NCBI GenBank assembly: GCA_022573605.1
Contig: JACZTQ010000240.1
Span: 1 to 5,117 of the forward strand
Length of the DNA: 5,117 nt
Direction: 5' to 3'
Source of the DNA: Pseudomonadota bacterium
GTDB lineage: Bacteria > Pseudomonadota > Alphaproteobacteria > Rhodobacterales > Rhodobacteraceae
A program made the position numbers and the translations under genes. The notes below the pieces were generated by a model. That model ran no database searches. It worked only from the letters and a program-made list of their open reading frames with translations, and was not told the DNA's origin. This document shows, piece by piece, positions 1-5,117 of this stretch; the first letter of the stretch is position 1, and each line of letters begins with the position of its first letter.

Positions 1-687
1 GGCGGGCTGAACCTGAAGCCAGCCGGATCGATGGCCCTGATGAAGAAGGACATGGGGGGTGCGGCCACCGTGCTGGGGCTGGCCCACATGATCATGGGGC
101 TGGGGCTGGGGCTGCGCCTGAGGGTGCTGATTCCGGCGGTGGAGAACTCGGTCGCGTCGGATGCCATGCGCCCCGGCGACATTCTGCGCTCACGCAAGGG
201 GCTGACGGTGGAGATCAACAACACCGATGCCGAGGGCAGGCTGGTGCTGGCCGACGCGCTAGCGCTGGCGAGCGAGGAAGACCCCGCCCTGATCGTCGAC
301 ATGGCGACCCTGACCGGCGCCGCGCGGGTGGCGCTGGGGCCCGACGTGGCGCCCTTCTTCACCGATGACGAGGCGCTGGCGGCGGAACTGGCGGCTGCCT
401 CCGAGCAGGTCGCCGACCCGATCTGGCGGCTGCCGCTGTGGCCGGCTTACGAGGGCGATATCGAGCCCGGCATCGCCGATCTGGACAACGCGCCGAAGGG
501 CGGATTTGCCGGCTCGATCACGGCGGCGCTGTTCCTGAAGCGCTTCGTCGGCGGCGCGCCCTGGGTGCATTTCGACATCTTCGGCTGGACCCCCAAGGCC
601 AGGTCCGGCCGGCCCAAGGGCGGCGAGTGCCAGGCGGCGCGGGCCGTGCTGGCAATGCTGGTGACCCGTTACGGAGGCCCGGAATGA
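1..687 (+). CDS. Leucyl aminopeptidase family (peptidase M17), C-terminal catalytic part; 5' end outside window
   Basis: Cytosolic two-metal (Zn/Mn) aminopeptidase that removes N-terminal residues from peptides; M17 enzymes are usually hexameric. Frame 1 is open from base 1, giving 228 visible residues. They begin just after the family's K...D-S metal loop: GGLNLK supplies the catalytic Lys (visible residue 6), MKKDMGGAA supplies metal ligand Asp17, and the M17 signature NTDAEGRL supplies Asp76, Glu78 and catalytic Arg80. Spacing matches bovine lens aminopeptidase exactly (K262, D273, D332, E334, R336, offset 256), so the core has no insertions. The C terminus (FGWTP...GRPKGGE.QAARA) is also typical of the family. 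The first metal-binding Lys/Asp and the N-terminal domain lie upstream and cannot be checked. The stop overlaps the next gene's ATG, so the two are probably translationally coupled. M17 assignment is very secure; the true peptide substrate is unknown. Confidence 0.96.
   Translation, partial: GGLNLKPAGSMALMKKDMGGAATVLGLAHMIMGLGLGLRLRVLIPAVENSVASDAMRPGDILRSRKGLTVEINNTDAEGRLVLADALALASEEDPALIVDMATLTGAARVALGPDVAPFFTDDEALAAELAAASEQVADPIWRLPLWPAYEGDIEPGIADLDNAPKGGFAGSITAALFLKRFVGGAPWVHFDIFGWTPKARSGRPKGGECQAARAVLAMLVTRYGGPE
673..677 (+). promoter_or_regulatory. Strong Shine-Dalgarno site for the C40 peptidase gene
   Basis: GGAGG lies inside the last codons of the aminopeptidase gene, 6 nt before ATG 684. 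It fixes the start of the next gene at the ATGA overlap rather than at the many upstream in-frame positions, since that frame is open from far upstream. Confidence 0.8.
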
Positions 688-1559
688 CCCCGCAACAGAT
701 GGCCCCGGATTTGCGCCGCACCCCGGCCCGGCCCGATCTGGCGGCGGCGCATCTGAAGGGCGAGGTCGAGGCCGAACGCTACGCCGAGGCGACGCCGCTG
801 GCGGTCTCGGTGCCGCTGGCGCCGCTGACGGCGCGGCCCGACGGCGAGGCGCCGCTGGCAAACCAGCTTCTCCATGGCGAGCGTTTCGCGGCCTACGAGA
901 ATAACGGCGACTGGGCCTGGGGCCAGGCCGAGAGCGACGGCTATGTCGGCTATGTGCCGCGCGCCTGCCTGATGCCGGCGGGCCCGGCGCCGACCCACCG
1001 CGTCGCCCAGCCGATGAGCCATGTCTACCCCGTGGCGGAGTTGAAGTCCCGGCCGATCGGCTGGCTGAGCTATGGCGCCCTGGTCCGGGTCGAGGGGGCG
1101 GAGGCCGGCTTTGCGGCGCTGTCGACCGGGGGCTTCGTCCCGGCGCCGCATCTGGCCCGGCGCGAAGCCGCCGCCGAGGACTGGGTGGCGGAAGCGGAGC
1201 GCCTGCTCGGCGCGCCCTATCTCTGGGGCGGGCGGGGGGCGACCGGGCTCGACTGCTCGGCGCTGGTGCAACTGGCGCTGGCGGCGGCGGGGCGCGGCTG
1301 CCCGCGCGATTCGGACATGCAGGAGGCGGAGTTGGGCCGCACCCTGGCGCCGGAGGCGGAACCGGAGCGGGGCGACCTGATGTTCTGGCGGGGCCATGTG
1401 GGCATCATGCTGGACGCGACCCGGCTGTTGCATTGCAACGCCCACCACATGGCGGTGGCGATCGAGGCGCTGGAGACCGCGCGGGCGCGGATGCTGGCCG
1501 CGGGCAAGGGCCCGGTCACCCGTCATGCCCGTCTCGACGCCGCCGCCGGAGATCGCTAA
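684..1559 (+). CDS. SH3-domain NlpC/P60 (C40) cysteine peptidase, probable murein-peptide endopeptidase
   Basis: A 291-residue protein without a signal peptide or membrane segment, so predicted cytoplasmic. Residues about 25-155 look like the bacterial SH3-type domains that precede the catalytic domain in YkfC-like enzymes (AYENNGDWAWGQ..DGYVGYVP is a typical strand pattern). Residues about 163-285 are the NlpC/P60 domain. GAPYLWGGRG leads to LDCSALVQ with nucleophile Cys191; GHVGIM gives His238; LLHCNAHHMAV gives the third polar residue, most likely His250, 12 residues after His238 as in YkfC. YkfC-type enzymes cut the gamma-D-Glu to diamino-acid bond in murein peptides that have a free N-terminal L-Ala; Asp190 before the nucleophile matches the DCS motif of that group. 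The start rests on GGAGG six bases upstream and on overlap with the preceding stop. The aminopeptidase neighbour supports peptide salvage. Family is certain; the exact bond cleaved is inferred. Confidence 0.93.
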   Translation: MTPQQMAPDLRRTPARPDLAAAHLKGEVEAERYAEATPLAVSVPLAPLTARPDGEAPLANQLLHGERFAAYENNGDWAWGQAESDGYVGYVPRACLMPAGPAPTHRVAQPMSHVYPVAELKSRPIGWLSYGALVRVEGAEAGFAALSTGGFVPAPHLARREAAAEDWVAEAERLLGAPYLWGGRGATGLDCSALVQLALAAAGRGCPRDSDMQEAELGRTLAPEAEPERGDLMFWRGHVGIMLDATRLLHCNAHHMAVAIEALETARARMLAAGKGPVTRHARLDAAAGDR

Positions 1560-1562
1560 ACT
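1534..1562 (+). promoter_or_regulatory. Possible internal promoter ahead of the lytic transglycosylase gene
   Basis: TCGACGC (1534-1540), 14 bases, then GCTAAACT (1555-1562). This resembles the housekeeping promoter consensus described for the alphaproteobacterium Caulobacter (TTGACGS, 10-14 bases, GCTANAWC), matching 6 of 7 and about 6 of 8 positions. It would start transcription near 1568-1570, leaving about 25 bases before ATG 1594. Most of it lies inside the C40 coding sequence, so the match could be coincidental. Confidence 0.3.
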
Positions 1563-1593
1563 CCGGCGCAATTCACCAGCGAGAGGCAGGAGC

Positions 1594-2928
1594 ATGAACA
1601 GGGGGGCTACCTGGTGCGCGCGGGCGATGCTCACCCTATCGGCCTTGCTGGCCGGTGGCTGCGTCACCACCGAGGGCGCGGCGCGGGAAGAGGTGGCGGC
1701 GGCGGGCGACGGCGCCGTGCCGCTGCCCCCGATACGGCCGGACCGGACAGCGGATGGGGACGGGGACGGGGCCATCGTAGCCAGCGGTGACTTCGACGCC
1801 TGGAAGGCCGATTTCCGCGAGCACGCACTGGCCGCCGGGATCACCGGCGAGGTGTTCGATGCCGCCTTCGCCGGGGTCGCCGTCAACGCGCGGGTGCTCG
1901 AGCTGGACCGCTACCAGCCGGAATTCGTCCGGCCGATCTGGGAGTATCTCGACAGCGCCGTCTCCGGGAGCCGGATTAGCGATGGCCGGGCGCGCGCCGC
2001 CGAGCAGGGCCGGACCCTGCGCGACATCGAGCAACGCTACGGCGTCGATCTCGGCATCGTGGCGGCGATCTGGGGTATCGAGAGCGCCTATGGAATCGAT
2101 CTCGGCGCGATCCCGGTGATCGAGAGCCTGGCGACGCTCGCCTTCGAGGGGCGGCGGCGCGATTTCGCCGAGGCGCAACTGATCGCCGCCCTGCGCATCC
2201 TGCAAGCGGGCGACGTGGCGCCGGCGCGCCTGGTCGGCTCCTGGGCCGGGGCGATGGGGCACACCCAGTTCATCCCGGCCAGCTACGAGGCCTACGCGGT
2301 CGATTTCACCGGCGACGGCAAGCGCGACGTGTGGAGCGACGATCCGGCCGACGCGCTGGCCTCGACCGCCAACTACCTGTCAACGTTCGGCTGGCAGCGG
2401 GCCGAGCCCTCGGTGATCGAGGTCGCGTTGCCCGAGGGGTTCGACTACCGGCTGGCCGACGACGAAACCCGGAAATCCACCGCCGGGTGGGAGGCGCTGG
2501 GGGTGCGGCGCGCCAGCACGGGGCAGCTTCTGCCCTCGGATGCGGTGACCCTGCTGCTGCCCGCCGGCGCGCAGGGGCCGGCCTTCGCGGTCTACCCGAA
2601 CTTCCGGGTGATCAAGCGCTACAACAACGCCACCTCCTATGCCCTGGCGGTGGCGCTGCTGGCCGGGCGGATCGACAGCTCGATCGCCTTCGGCCTGCGC
2701 ACCGCGATGGGCTGGCCCCGCGGCGACCGGCCGCTGAGCGGGAGCGAGACCGAGGAGCTGCAACGCCGGCTGACCGAGCTGGGCTATCCGACGCAAGGGA
2801 TCGACGGCATCGTCGGGCCGATCACCCGCAGCGCGATCCGTGGCTTTCAGGCCGACAAGGAGTTGATTCCGGACGGTTACGTCTCGGCGGCGCTGCTGGA
2901 GCGGGTACGCGCCGCCGCCGGGGGCTGA
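1594..2928 (+). CDS. Lytic murein transglycosylase, MltB-like (GH103), lipoprotein with C-terminal peptidoglycan-binding domain
   Basis: Cleaves the MurNAc-GlcNAc glycosidic bond of peptidoglycan non-hydrolytically, leaving 1,6-anhydroMurNAc ends. The product has 444 residues. MNRGATWCARAM followed by LTLSALLAGGC forms a lipoprotein signal with lipid-modified Cys23; there is no Asp at +2, so outer-membrane sorting is expected. A low-complexity linker (about 24-65) precedes the SLT_2 domain (about 66-370). WGIESAYG carries the catalytic Glu163, the MltB Glu162 equivalent. MGHTQF begins at 221. DFTGDGKRD (237-245) resembles the EF-hand-like calcium loop of Slt35. Residues about 380-442 form a PG_binding_1 domain (LQRRL..LGY...IDGIVGP.T..AIRGFQ). 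The start is chosen because it gives the basic n-region and follows GAGAGG (1581-1586) with 7-base spacing; ATG 1627 would leave a signal without positive charge. The gene follows the C40 gene after 34 bases. Family is very secure. Confidence 0.95.
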   Translation: MNRGATWCARAMLTLSALLAGGCVTTEGAAREEVAAAGDGAVPLPPIRPDRTADGDGDGAIVASGDFDAWKADFREHALAAGITGEVFDAAFAGVAVNARVLELDRYQPEFVRPIWEYLDSAVSGSRISDGRARAAEQGRTLRDIEQRYGVDLGIVAAIWGIESAYGIDLGAIPVIESLATLAFEGRRRDFAEAQLIAALRILQAGDVAPARLVGSWAGAMGHTQFIPASYEAYAVDFTGDGKRDVWSDDPADALASTANYLSTFGWQRAEPSVIEVALPEGFDYRLADDETRKSTAGWEALGVRRASTGQLLPSDAVTLLLPAGAQGPAFAVYPNFRVIKRYNNATSYALAVALLAGRIDSSIAFGLRTAMGWPRGDRPLSGSETEELQRRLTELGYPTQGIDGIVGPITRSAIRGFQADKELIPDGYVSAALLERVRAAAGG

Positions 2929-2945
2929 AGGCGCGCGACCGGACC

Positions 2946-3836
2946 ATGGACAGCAGAAAAAAGACGCGGCTGAACGTCTCGGCCGGAATCGCCTCGGTCG
3001 CGGTCGCGCTGGTGCTGGTCGCGGCCAAGAGCTGGGCCTGGGCCGAGACCGGCGCCTTGTCGGTGGCGGCCAGCCTGGTCGATTCGGCGCTGGATCTCGT
3101 GGTCTCGATCGCCAATCTCGCCGCCATCCTCTACGCCGCCAAGCCCGCCGACGAGGACCACCGCTTCGGCCACAACTCGATCGAGGACATCGCCGCGCTG
3201 GCCCAGGCGGTGATGGTCGCCACCGCCGGGGTGGCGCTCGGCTGGCGCGGCGTCGAGCGGCTGCTATCACCGCAGCCGCTGGCCGCCGAGAGCGCCGGAA
3301 TCGCGGTGATGGTGCTGTCCGTCGCGCTGACCGGCGTGCTGGTCTGGTGGCAGCGGCGGGTGGCGCGGCAGACCGGCTCGAAGGTGGTGGCGGCGGATTC
3401 GCTGCACTACCTCTCGGACCTGCTGCCCACCGCGGGAGCGATCGTCGCGCTGGGCGCGTCGGCGCTGTTCGGCGTGGTGCGGCTGGATTCAGTGGTCTCG
3501 CTGGTGGCGGCGGTTGTCCTGCTGCGGGGTGCGTGGAAGATCGGCGGCAGTGCCTTCTCCGCCCTGATGGACCGCGAAGCCCCGGCCGAGGTCGAGCGCC
3601 GGATCGCCGGGGTGGTCGAGAACTTCCCCGATATCCGCGGCTTCCACGACCTCAAGACCCGGGTCTCCGGCAGCCGGACCTTTGTCCAGCTCCATATCGA
3701 ACTGGACGGCAGCCAGCCTTTGCTCGACGCCCACGAGATCGGCGCCCGGCTGCGCCGAAGCATTCTGATGGCGGTGCCGGGCTCGGAGGTGATCATCCAC
3801 ATGGATCCGATCGGCGCCGACGGCGTGGTCAGATGA
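2946..3836 (+). CDS. Cation diffusion facilitator (CDF), FieF/YiiP-like divalent metal exporter
   Basis: Inner-membrane proton-coupled antiporter that exports Zn2+/Fe2+-type cations; it works as a homodimer. The 296-residue length matches YiiP. Six membrane segments lie near 10-32, 38-62, 80-103, 114-136, 146-172 and 178-198, followed by a cytosolic metal-binding domain from about 205. All YiiP sites are present with a shift of one or two residues. Transport site A is Asp46, Asp50, His154, Asp158 (LVDSALD and HYLSD). Site B is Asp69, His72, His76 (PADEDHRFGH). The cytosolic cluster is His234, His250, His263, His285 and Asp287 (FHDLKTR, QLHIEL, DAH, IIHMDP). The DD/HD site A fits Zn/Fe/Cd rather than Mn types. 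The gene begins 17 bases after the transglycosylase stop with only a weak ribosome site, suggesting coupling to upstream translation. Its stop overlaps the converging dioxygenase gene. Subfamily is confident; the physiological metal is not settled. Confidence 0.94.
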   Translation: MDSRKKTRLNVSAGIASVAVALVLVAAKSWAWAETGALSVAASLVDSALDLVVSIANLAAILYAAKPADEDHRFGHNSIEDIAALAQAVMVATAGVALGWRGVERLLSPQPLAAESAGIAVMVLSVALTGVLVWWQRRVARQTGSKVVAADSLHYLSDLLPTAGAIVALGASALFGVVRLDSVVSLVAAVVLLRGAWKIGGSAFSALMDREAPAEVERRIAGVVENFPDIRGFHDLKTRVSGSRTFVQLHIELDGSQPLLDAHEIGARLRRSILMAVPGSEVIIHMDPIGADGVVR

Positions 3837-4461
3837 CGAAGTCGAACCCCGCTTCCAGGTCGCCGTCGTCCCGGCGCGCGGGCGTGATCGACGCCGCCGC
3901 CTGCGCCGCGCCGCCAAGGCGGCGGAACAGGAAGTCGCGTTGGTTCAGCGGGTGGTCCTTCAGGTAGATCTGGGTGATCAGTTCGCTGCCGTCGGCGCGC
4001 TGGATGCGGGCATGGATATGCGGTGTGCGGCCGGGATATTCGACCGGCAGGATGGTGCGGAAACGGTAGCGGCCTTGCGCTTCGGTCCGGGTCACGCCGT
4101 AGCCCTGGAAGTCCGGGTCGCGCGGGCGGGTCTGCGAGACGTCGCCGCTGTGCAAGTAGCGCCCGTTGGCGTCGCACTGCCAGATCTCGATCAGGGCGCC
4201 GGCAATAGGCGCGCCGTCGCCCCCGAGGACCCGGCCCGACAGGTGCATCACCTCGCTGCCGGCGGCGCGGACCCGGCCCGCGACCTTGACCAGATCCCAG
4301 TCGGTATCGGTGAGACGGTCGGCGGGAGGCGGGTAGAACGGGCCGGTGGATTGTGGCGGGGTCGGGAAAAGCGCCGCGGCGGCTGGGCGGACGAGGCCGA
4401 GGAAGGCGCCGGCGGAACCAAGGATTCGCAACAGCGTGCGGCGCGGCAGGGATGCGGCCAT
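3829..4461 (-). CDS. Exported intradiol ring-cleavage dioxygenase (protocatechuate 3,4-dioxygenase-like fold), Tat-type signal
   Basis: Predicted non-heme Fe(III) enzyme that opens a catechol-type ring between the two hydroxyls. The 210-residue product starts with MAASLPRRTLLRILGSAGAF...RPAAAA: twin Arg7-Arg8, a hydrophobic stretch and an Ala-rich cleavage site near residue 30, so Tat export to the periplasm is likely. TGPFYPP (39-45) is typical of exported members. Iron ligands are visible: Tyr102 (NGRYLH), Tyr142 (EYPG), His148 and His150 (PHIH). Arg145 matches active-site Arg457 of protocatechuate dioxygenase, and TQIY (163-166) matches the conserved Gln region. The start is set by AAGGAGG seven bases upstream; the frame stays open 30 codons further but that stretch is not protein-like. 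It is a single chain with no alpha/beta partner nearby, so calling it true PcaH is not justified. The gene is divergent from the flavin dehydrogenase and convergent with the transporter. Family is secure; substrate is unknown. Confidence 0.92.
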   Translation of the reverse strand: MAASLPRRTLLRILGSAGAFLGLVRPAAAALFPTPPQSTGPFYPPPADRLTDTDWDLVKVAGRVRAAGSEVMHLSGRVLGGDGAPIAGALIEIWQCDANGRYLHSGDVSQTRPRDPDFQGYGVTRTEAQGRYRFRTILPVEYPGRTPHIHARIQRADGSELITQIYLKDHPLNQRDFLFRRLGGAAQAAASITPARRDDGDLEAGFDFVI

Positions 4462-4468
4462 GATCGGG

Positions 4469-4475
4469 CCTCCTT
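4469..4475 (-). promoter_or_regulatory. Strong Shine-Dalgarno site for the dioxygenase gene
   Basis: On the minus strand this reads AAGGAGG, 7 bases before the ATG whose complement is 4459-4461. It excludes the upstream in-frame ATG near 4479, which lies on the far side of the site. Confidence 0.8.
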
Positions 4476-4483
4476 GCATGCAA
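4474..4483. promoter_or_regulatory. 10-bp perfect palindrome touching the dioxygenase ribosome site (candidate operator)
   Basis: TTGCATGCAA is self-complementary and extends to 16 bp (4471-4486) with one mismatched pair. It directly abuts and partly overlaps the AAGGAGG of the dioxygenase gene. With no loop it is more plausible as a protein binding site on DNA than as an RNA hairpin. A palindrome of this size can arise by chance, so this is only a candidate. Confidence 0.3.
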
Positions 4484-4503
4484 AGATGGGGCTCCGACAG
4501 CCC

Positions 4504-4588
4504 GTGGCAAACGCCGCCGCGGCCCGGCGATGTCGCGATATGGCTGACCAATGTCGCTGCTTCCGCAGCACGGGTTTGCGCTTGCCAC
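4504..4588. repeat. Near-perfect 11-bp inverted repeat in the divergent intergenic region (candidate regulator sites)
   Basis: The left arm GTGGCAAACGC (4504-4514) and the right arm GCGCTTGCCAC (4578-4588) are reverse complements at 10 of 11 positions. Read toward each gene, both give GCGYTTGCCAC, ending about 42 bases before the dioxygenase start and 57 before the dehydrogenase start. Arm centres are 74 bp apart, close to seven helical turns. The TTGCCA core also resembles a -35 element, so the repeat may mark two promoters, or operators for one shared regulator. No regulator gene is visible in the window. Confidence 0.4.
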
Positions 4589-4605
4589 CAGATTGCGTCT
4601 AGCTT
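4582..4605 (+). promoter_or_regulatory. Weak promoter candidate for the flavin dehydrogenase gene
   Basis: TTGCCAC (4582-4588), 9 bases, then TCTAGCTT (4598-4605). It loosely resembles the Caulobacter-type consensus TTGACGS / GCTANAWC, but with several mismatches and spacing one base short of the usual range. It would give a leader of roughly 35 bases. The -35-like part lies in the right arm of the inverted repeat. Confidence 0.22.
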
Positions 4606-4645
4606 TTCGGAAACGCCGATGATGGGCCAGAGACAGGGACAGATG

Positions 4646-5117
4646 ATGAAGACGCATGCGCGGGCGGTTGTTGTCGGGGGTGGGGCTGTCGGCGCCTCGA
4701 TTGCCTATCACCTGGCCAAGGCGGGCTGGGACACGGTGCTGCTGGAGCGCGACGAGCTGACCTGCGGGTCCACCTGGCACGCCGCCGGGCTGCTGCCGCT
4801 GTTCAACATGGGCTATGCGACGACCCATATCCACGACTACTCGGTCAAATTCTACCATGAGATCCAGGAAGAGACCGGGCTCAATTCGGGCTTCAGTGTG
4901 GTCGGCAACCTGCGCATGGCGCAGACCCGGGCGCGGATGGACGAGTACATGCTCTACGCCTCGGTCGCCGAGACCGCGGGCATCCCCTTCGAATGGCTGA
5001 CCGCGGGCGACATCAAGGACCGCTGGCCGCTGGTGCGCACTGAGGATCTGCTCGGCGCGATCTACCACCCGACGGACGGCTACATCAACTCGGCCGACGT
5101 GACCCAGGCGATGGCCA
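4646..5117 (+). CDS. FAD-dependent oxidoreductase, dimethylglycine/sarcosine dehydrogenase-like, N-terminal part; 3' end outside window
   Basis: Probable flavoenzyme oxidising an N-methylated amino acid (dimethylglycine, sarcosine or similar), passing one-carbon units to folate if the usual C-terminal GcvT domains are present beyond the window. The 157 visible residues begin with a Rossmann dinucleotide fold: VVVGGGAVG (Gly11, Gly13, Gly16) and LLERDEL with Glu34 for the FAD ribose. Next is CGSTWHAAGLLPLF, where His45 aligns with the histidine carrying covalent FAD in mammalian dimethylglycine and sarcosine dehydrogenases. The later part (YHEIQEETG, VGNLRMAQT, YHPTDGYINSADVTQAMA) is typical of the DAO domain of this group. 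ATG 4646 has AGGGA (4635-4639) at 6-base spacing; the adjacent ATG 4643 is nearly as good, and ATG 4619 is in frame but lacks a ribosome site. The gene is divergent from the dioxygenase. Family is confident; precise substrate is not. Confidence 0.9.
   Translation, partial: MKTHARAVVVGGGAVGASIAYHLAKAGWDTVLLERDELTCGSTWHAAGLLPLFNMGYATTHIHDYSVKFYHEIQEETGLNSGFSVVGNLRMAQTRARMDEYMLYASVAETAGIPFEWLTAGDIKDRWPLVRTEDLLGAIYHPTDGYINSADVTQAMA

Noticed and set aside
96..113. Tandem GGGGCT x3 in the aminopeptidase gene, encoding Gly-Leu repeats
   Set aside because: The spacing between catalytic residues is identical to that of bovine aminopeptidase, so the repeat is not an expansion; it reflects codon bias for Gly and Leu.
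669..1886. Minus-strand open frame of about 400 codons opposite the C40 and transglycosylase genes
   Set aside because: Composition is Arg/Gln/Pro/Ala-rich without motifs, no ribosome site was seen, and it lies opposite clearly real genes.
2331..2945. In-frame upstream extension of the transporter reading frame
   Set aside because: The stretch lies inside the transglycosylase gene in another frame and is low-complexity. The CDF family begins naturally at ATG 2946, giving a YiiP-like length and site positions.
3909..3924. CGCCGCC-AA-GGCGGCG inverted repeat downstream of the transporter stop, considered as a terminator
   Set aside because: The loop is very tight, no T-run follows on either strand, and it encodes ordinary residues of the dioxygenase C terminus; GC-rich coding DNA produces such repeats often.
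4504..4520. Possible sigma-54 (GG-N10-GC) promoter at TGGCAAACGC
   Set aside because: The GC dinucleotide falls at the wrong spacing and the TTGC part is missing.
4462..4551. 30-residue N-terminal extension of the dioxygenase
   Set aside because: The Shine-Dalgarno sequence lies between the upstream ATGs and ATG 4461, and only the shorter start puts the twin-arginine signal at the N terminus.
4530..4557. ATGTCGC direct repeat, copies 21 bp apart, in the divergent intergenic region
   Set aside because: About one 7-bp repeat pair is expected by chance in a region this size, and the match does not extend into the flanks.
3407..5068. Long minus-strand open frame of about 550 codons spanning the transporter, dioxygenase and dehydrogenase genes
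   Set aside because: It is rich in Arg/Pro with no recognisable domain and overlaps three well-supported genes. It is the usual antisense or alternate-frame openness of high-GC DNA.

Overview
The window is high-GC, gene-dense chromosomal DNA with six genes and no sign of mobile DNA, RNA genes or CRISPR. Gene content, G/C-ending codons and family relationships suggest an alphaproteobacterium (Rhodobacterales/Rhodospirillales type). That placement is inferred from protein character, not from any marker gene.

Left block, plus strand (1-3836): four closely packed genes that look like one operon. They are the C-terminal half of an M17 leucyl aminopeptidase (cut by the window start), a cytoplasmic SH3 + NlpC/P60 (C40) cysteine peptidase whose ATG overlaps the aminopeptidase stop, an MltB-like (GH103) lytic murein transglycosylase lipoprotein with a C-terminal peptidoglycan-binding domain, and a FieF/YiiP-like cation diffusion facilitator with all metal-site residues intact. 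The first three fit a murein turnover theme: the transglycosylase cuts glycan strands at the envelope, and the C40 enzyme and the aminopeptidase could trim the resulting peptides in the cytoplasm. The metal exporter has no obvious link beyond co-transcription. A possible secondary promoter lies at the end of the C40 gene.

Right block (3829-5117): a minus-strand gene for a small exported intradiol ring-cleavage dioxygenase (twin-arginine-like signal, all four Fe(III) ligands present) converges on the transporter, and the two reading frames overlap by 8 bp. It is divergent from a plus-strand gene for an FAD-dependent dimethylglycine/sarcosine dehydrogenase-like oxidoreductase, which runs off the right edge. 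The intergenic region of about 180 bp holds a near-perfect 11-bp inverted repeat, one arm facing each gene, and a 10-bp palindrome touching the dioxygenase ribosome binding site. Both are candidate operator elements.

I see no convincing undescribed system. The points most worth checking are the divergent control region, the physiological role of the exported dioxygenase beside a methylamine-type dehydrogenase, and the murein-peptide salvage operon.
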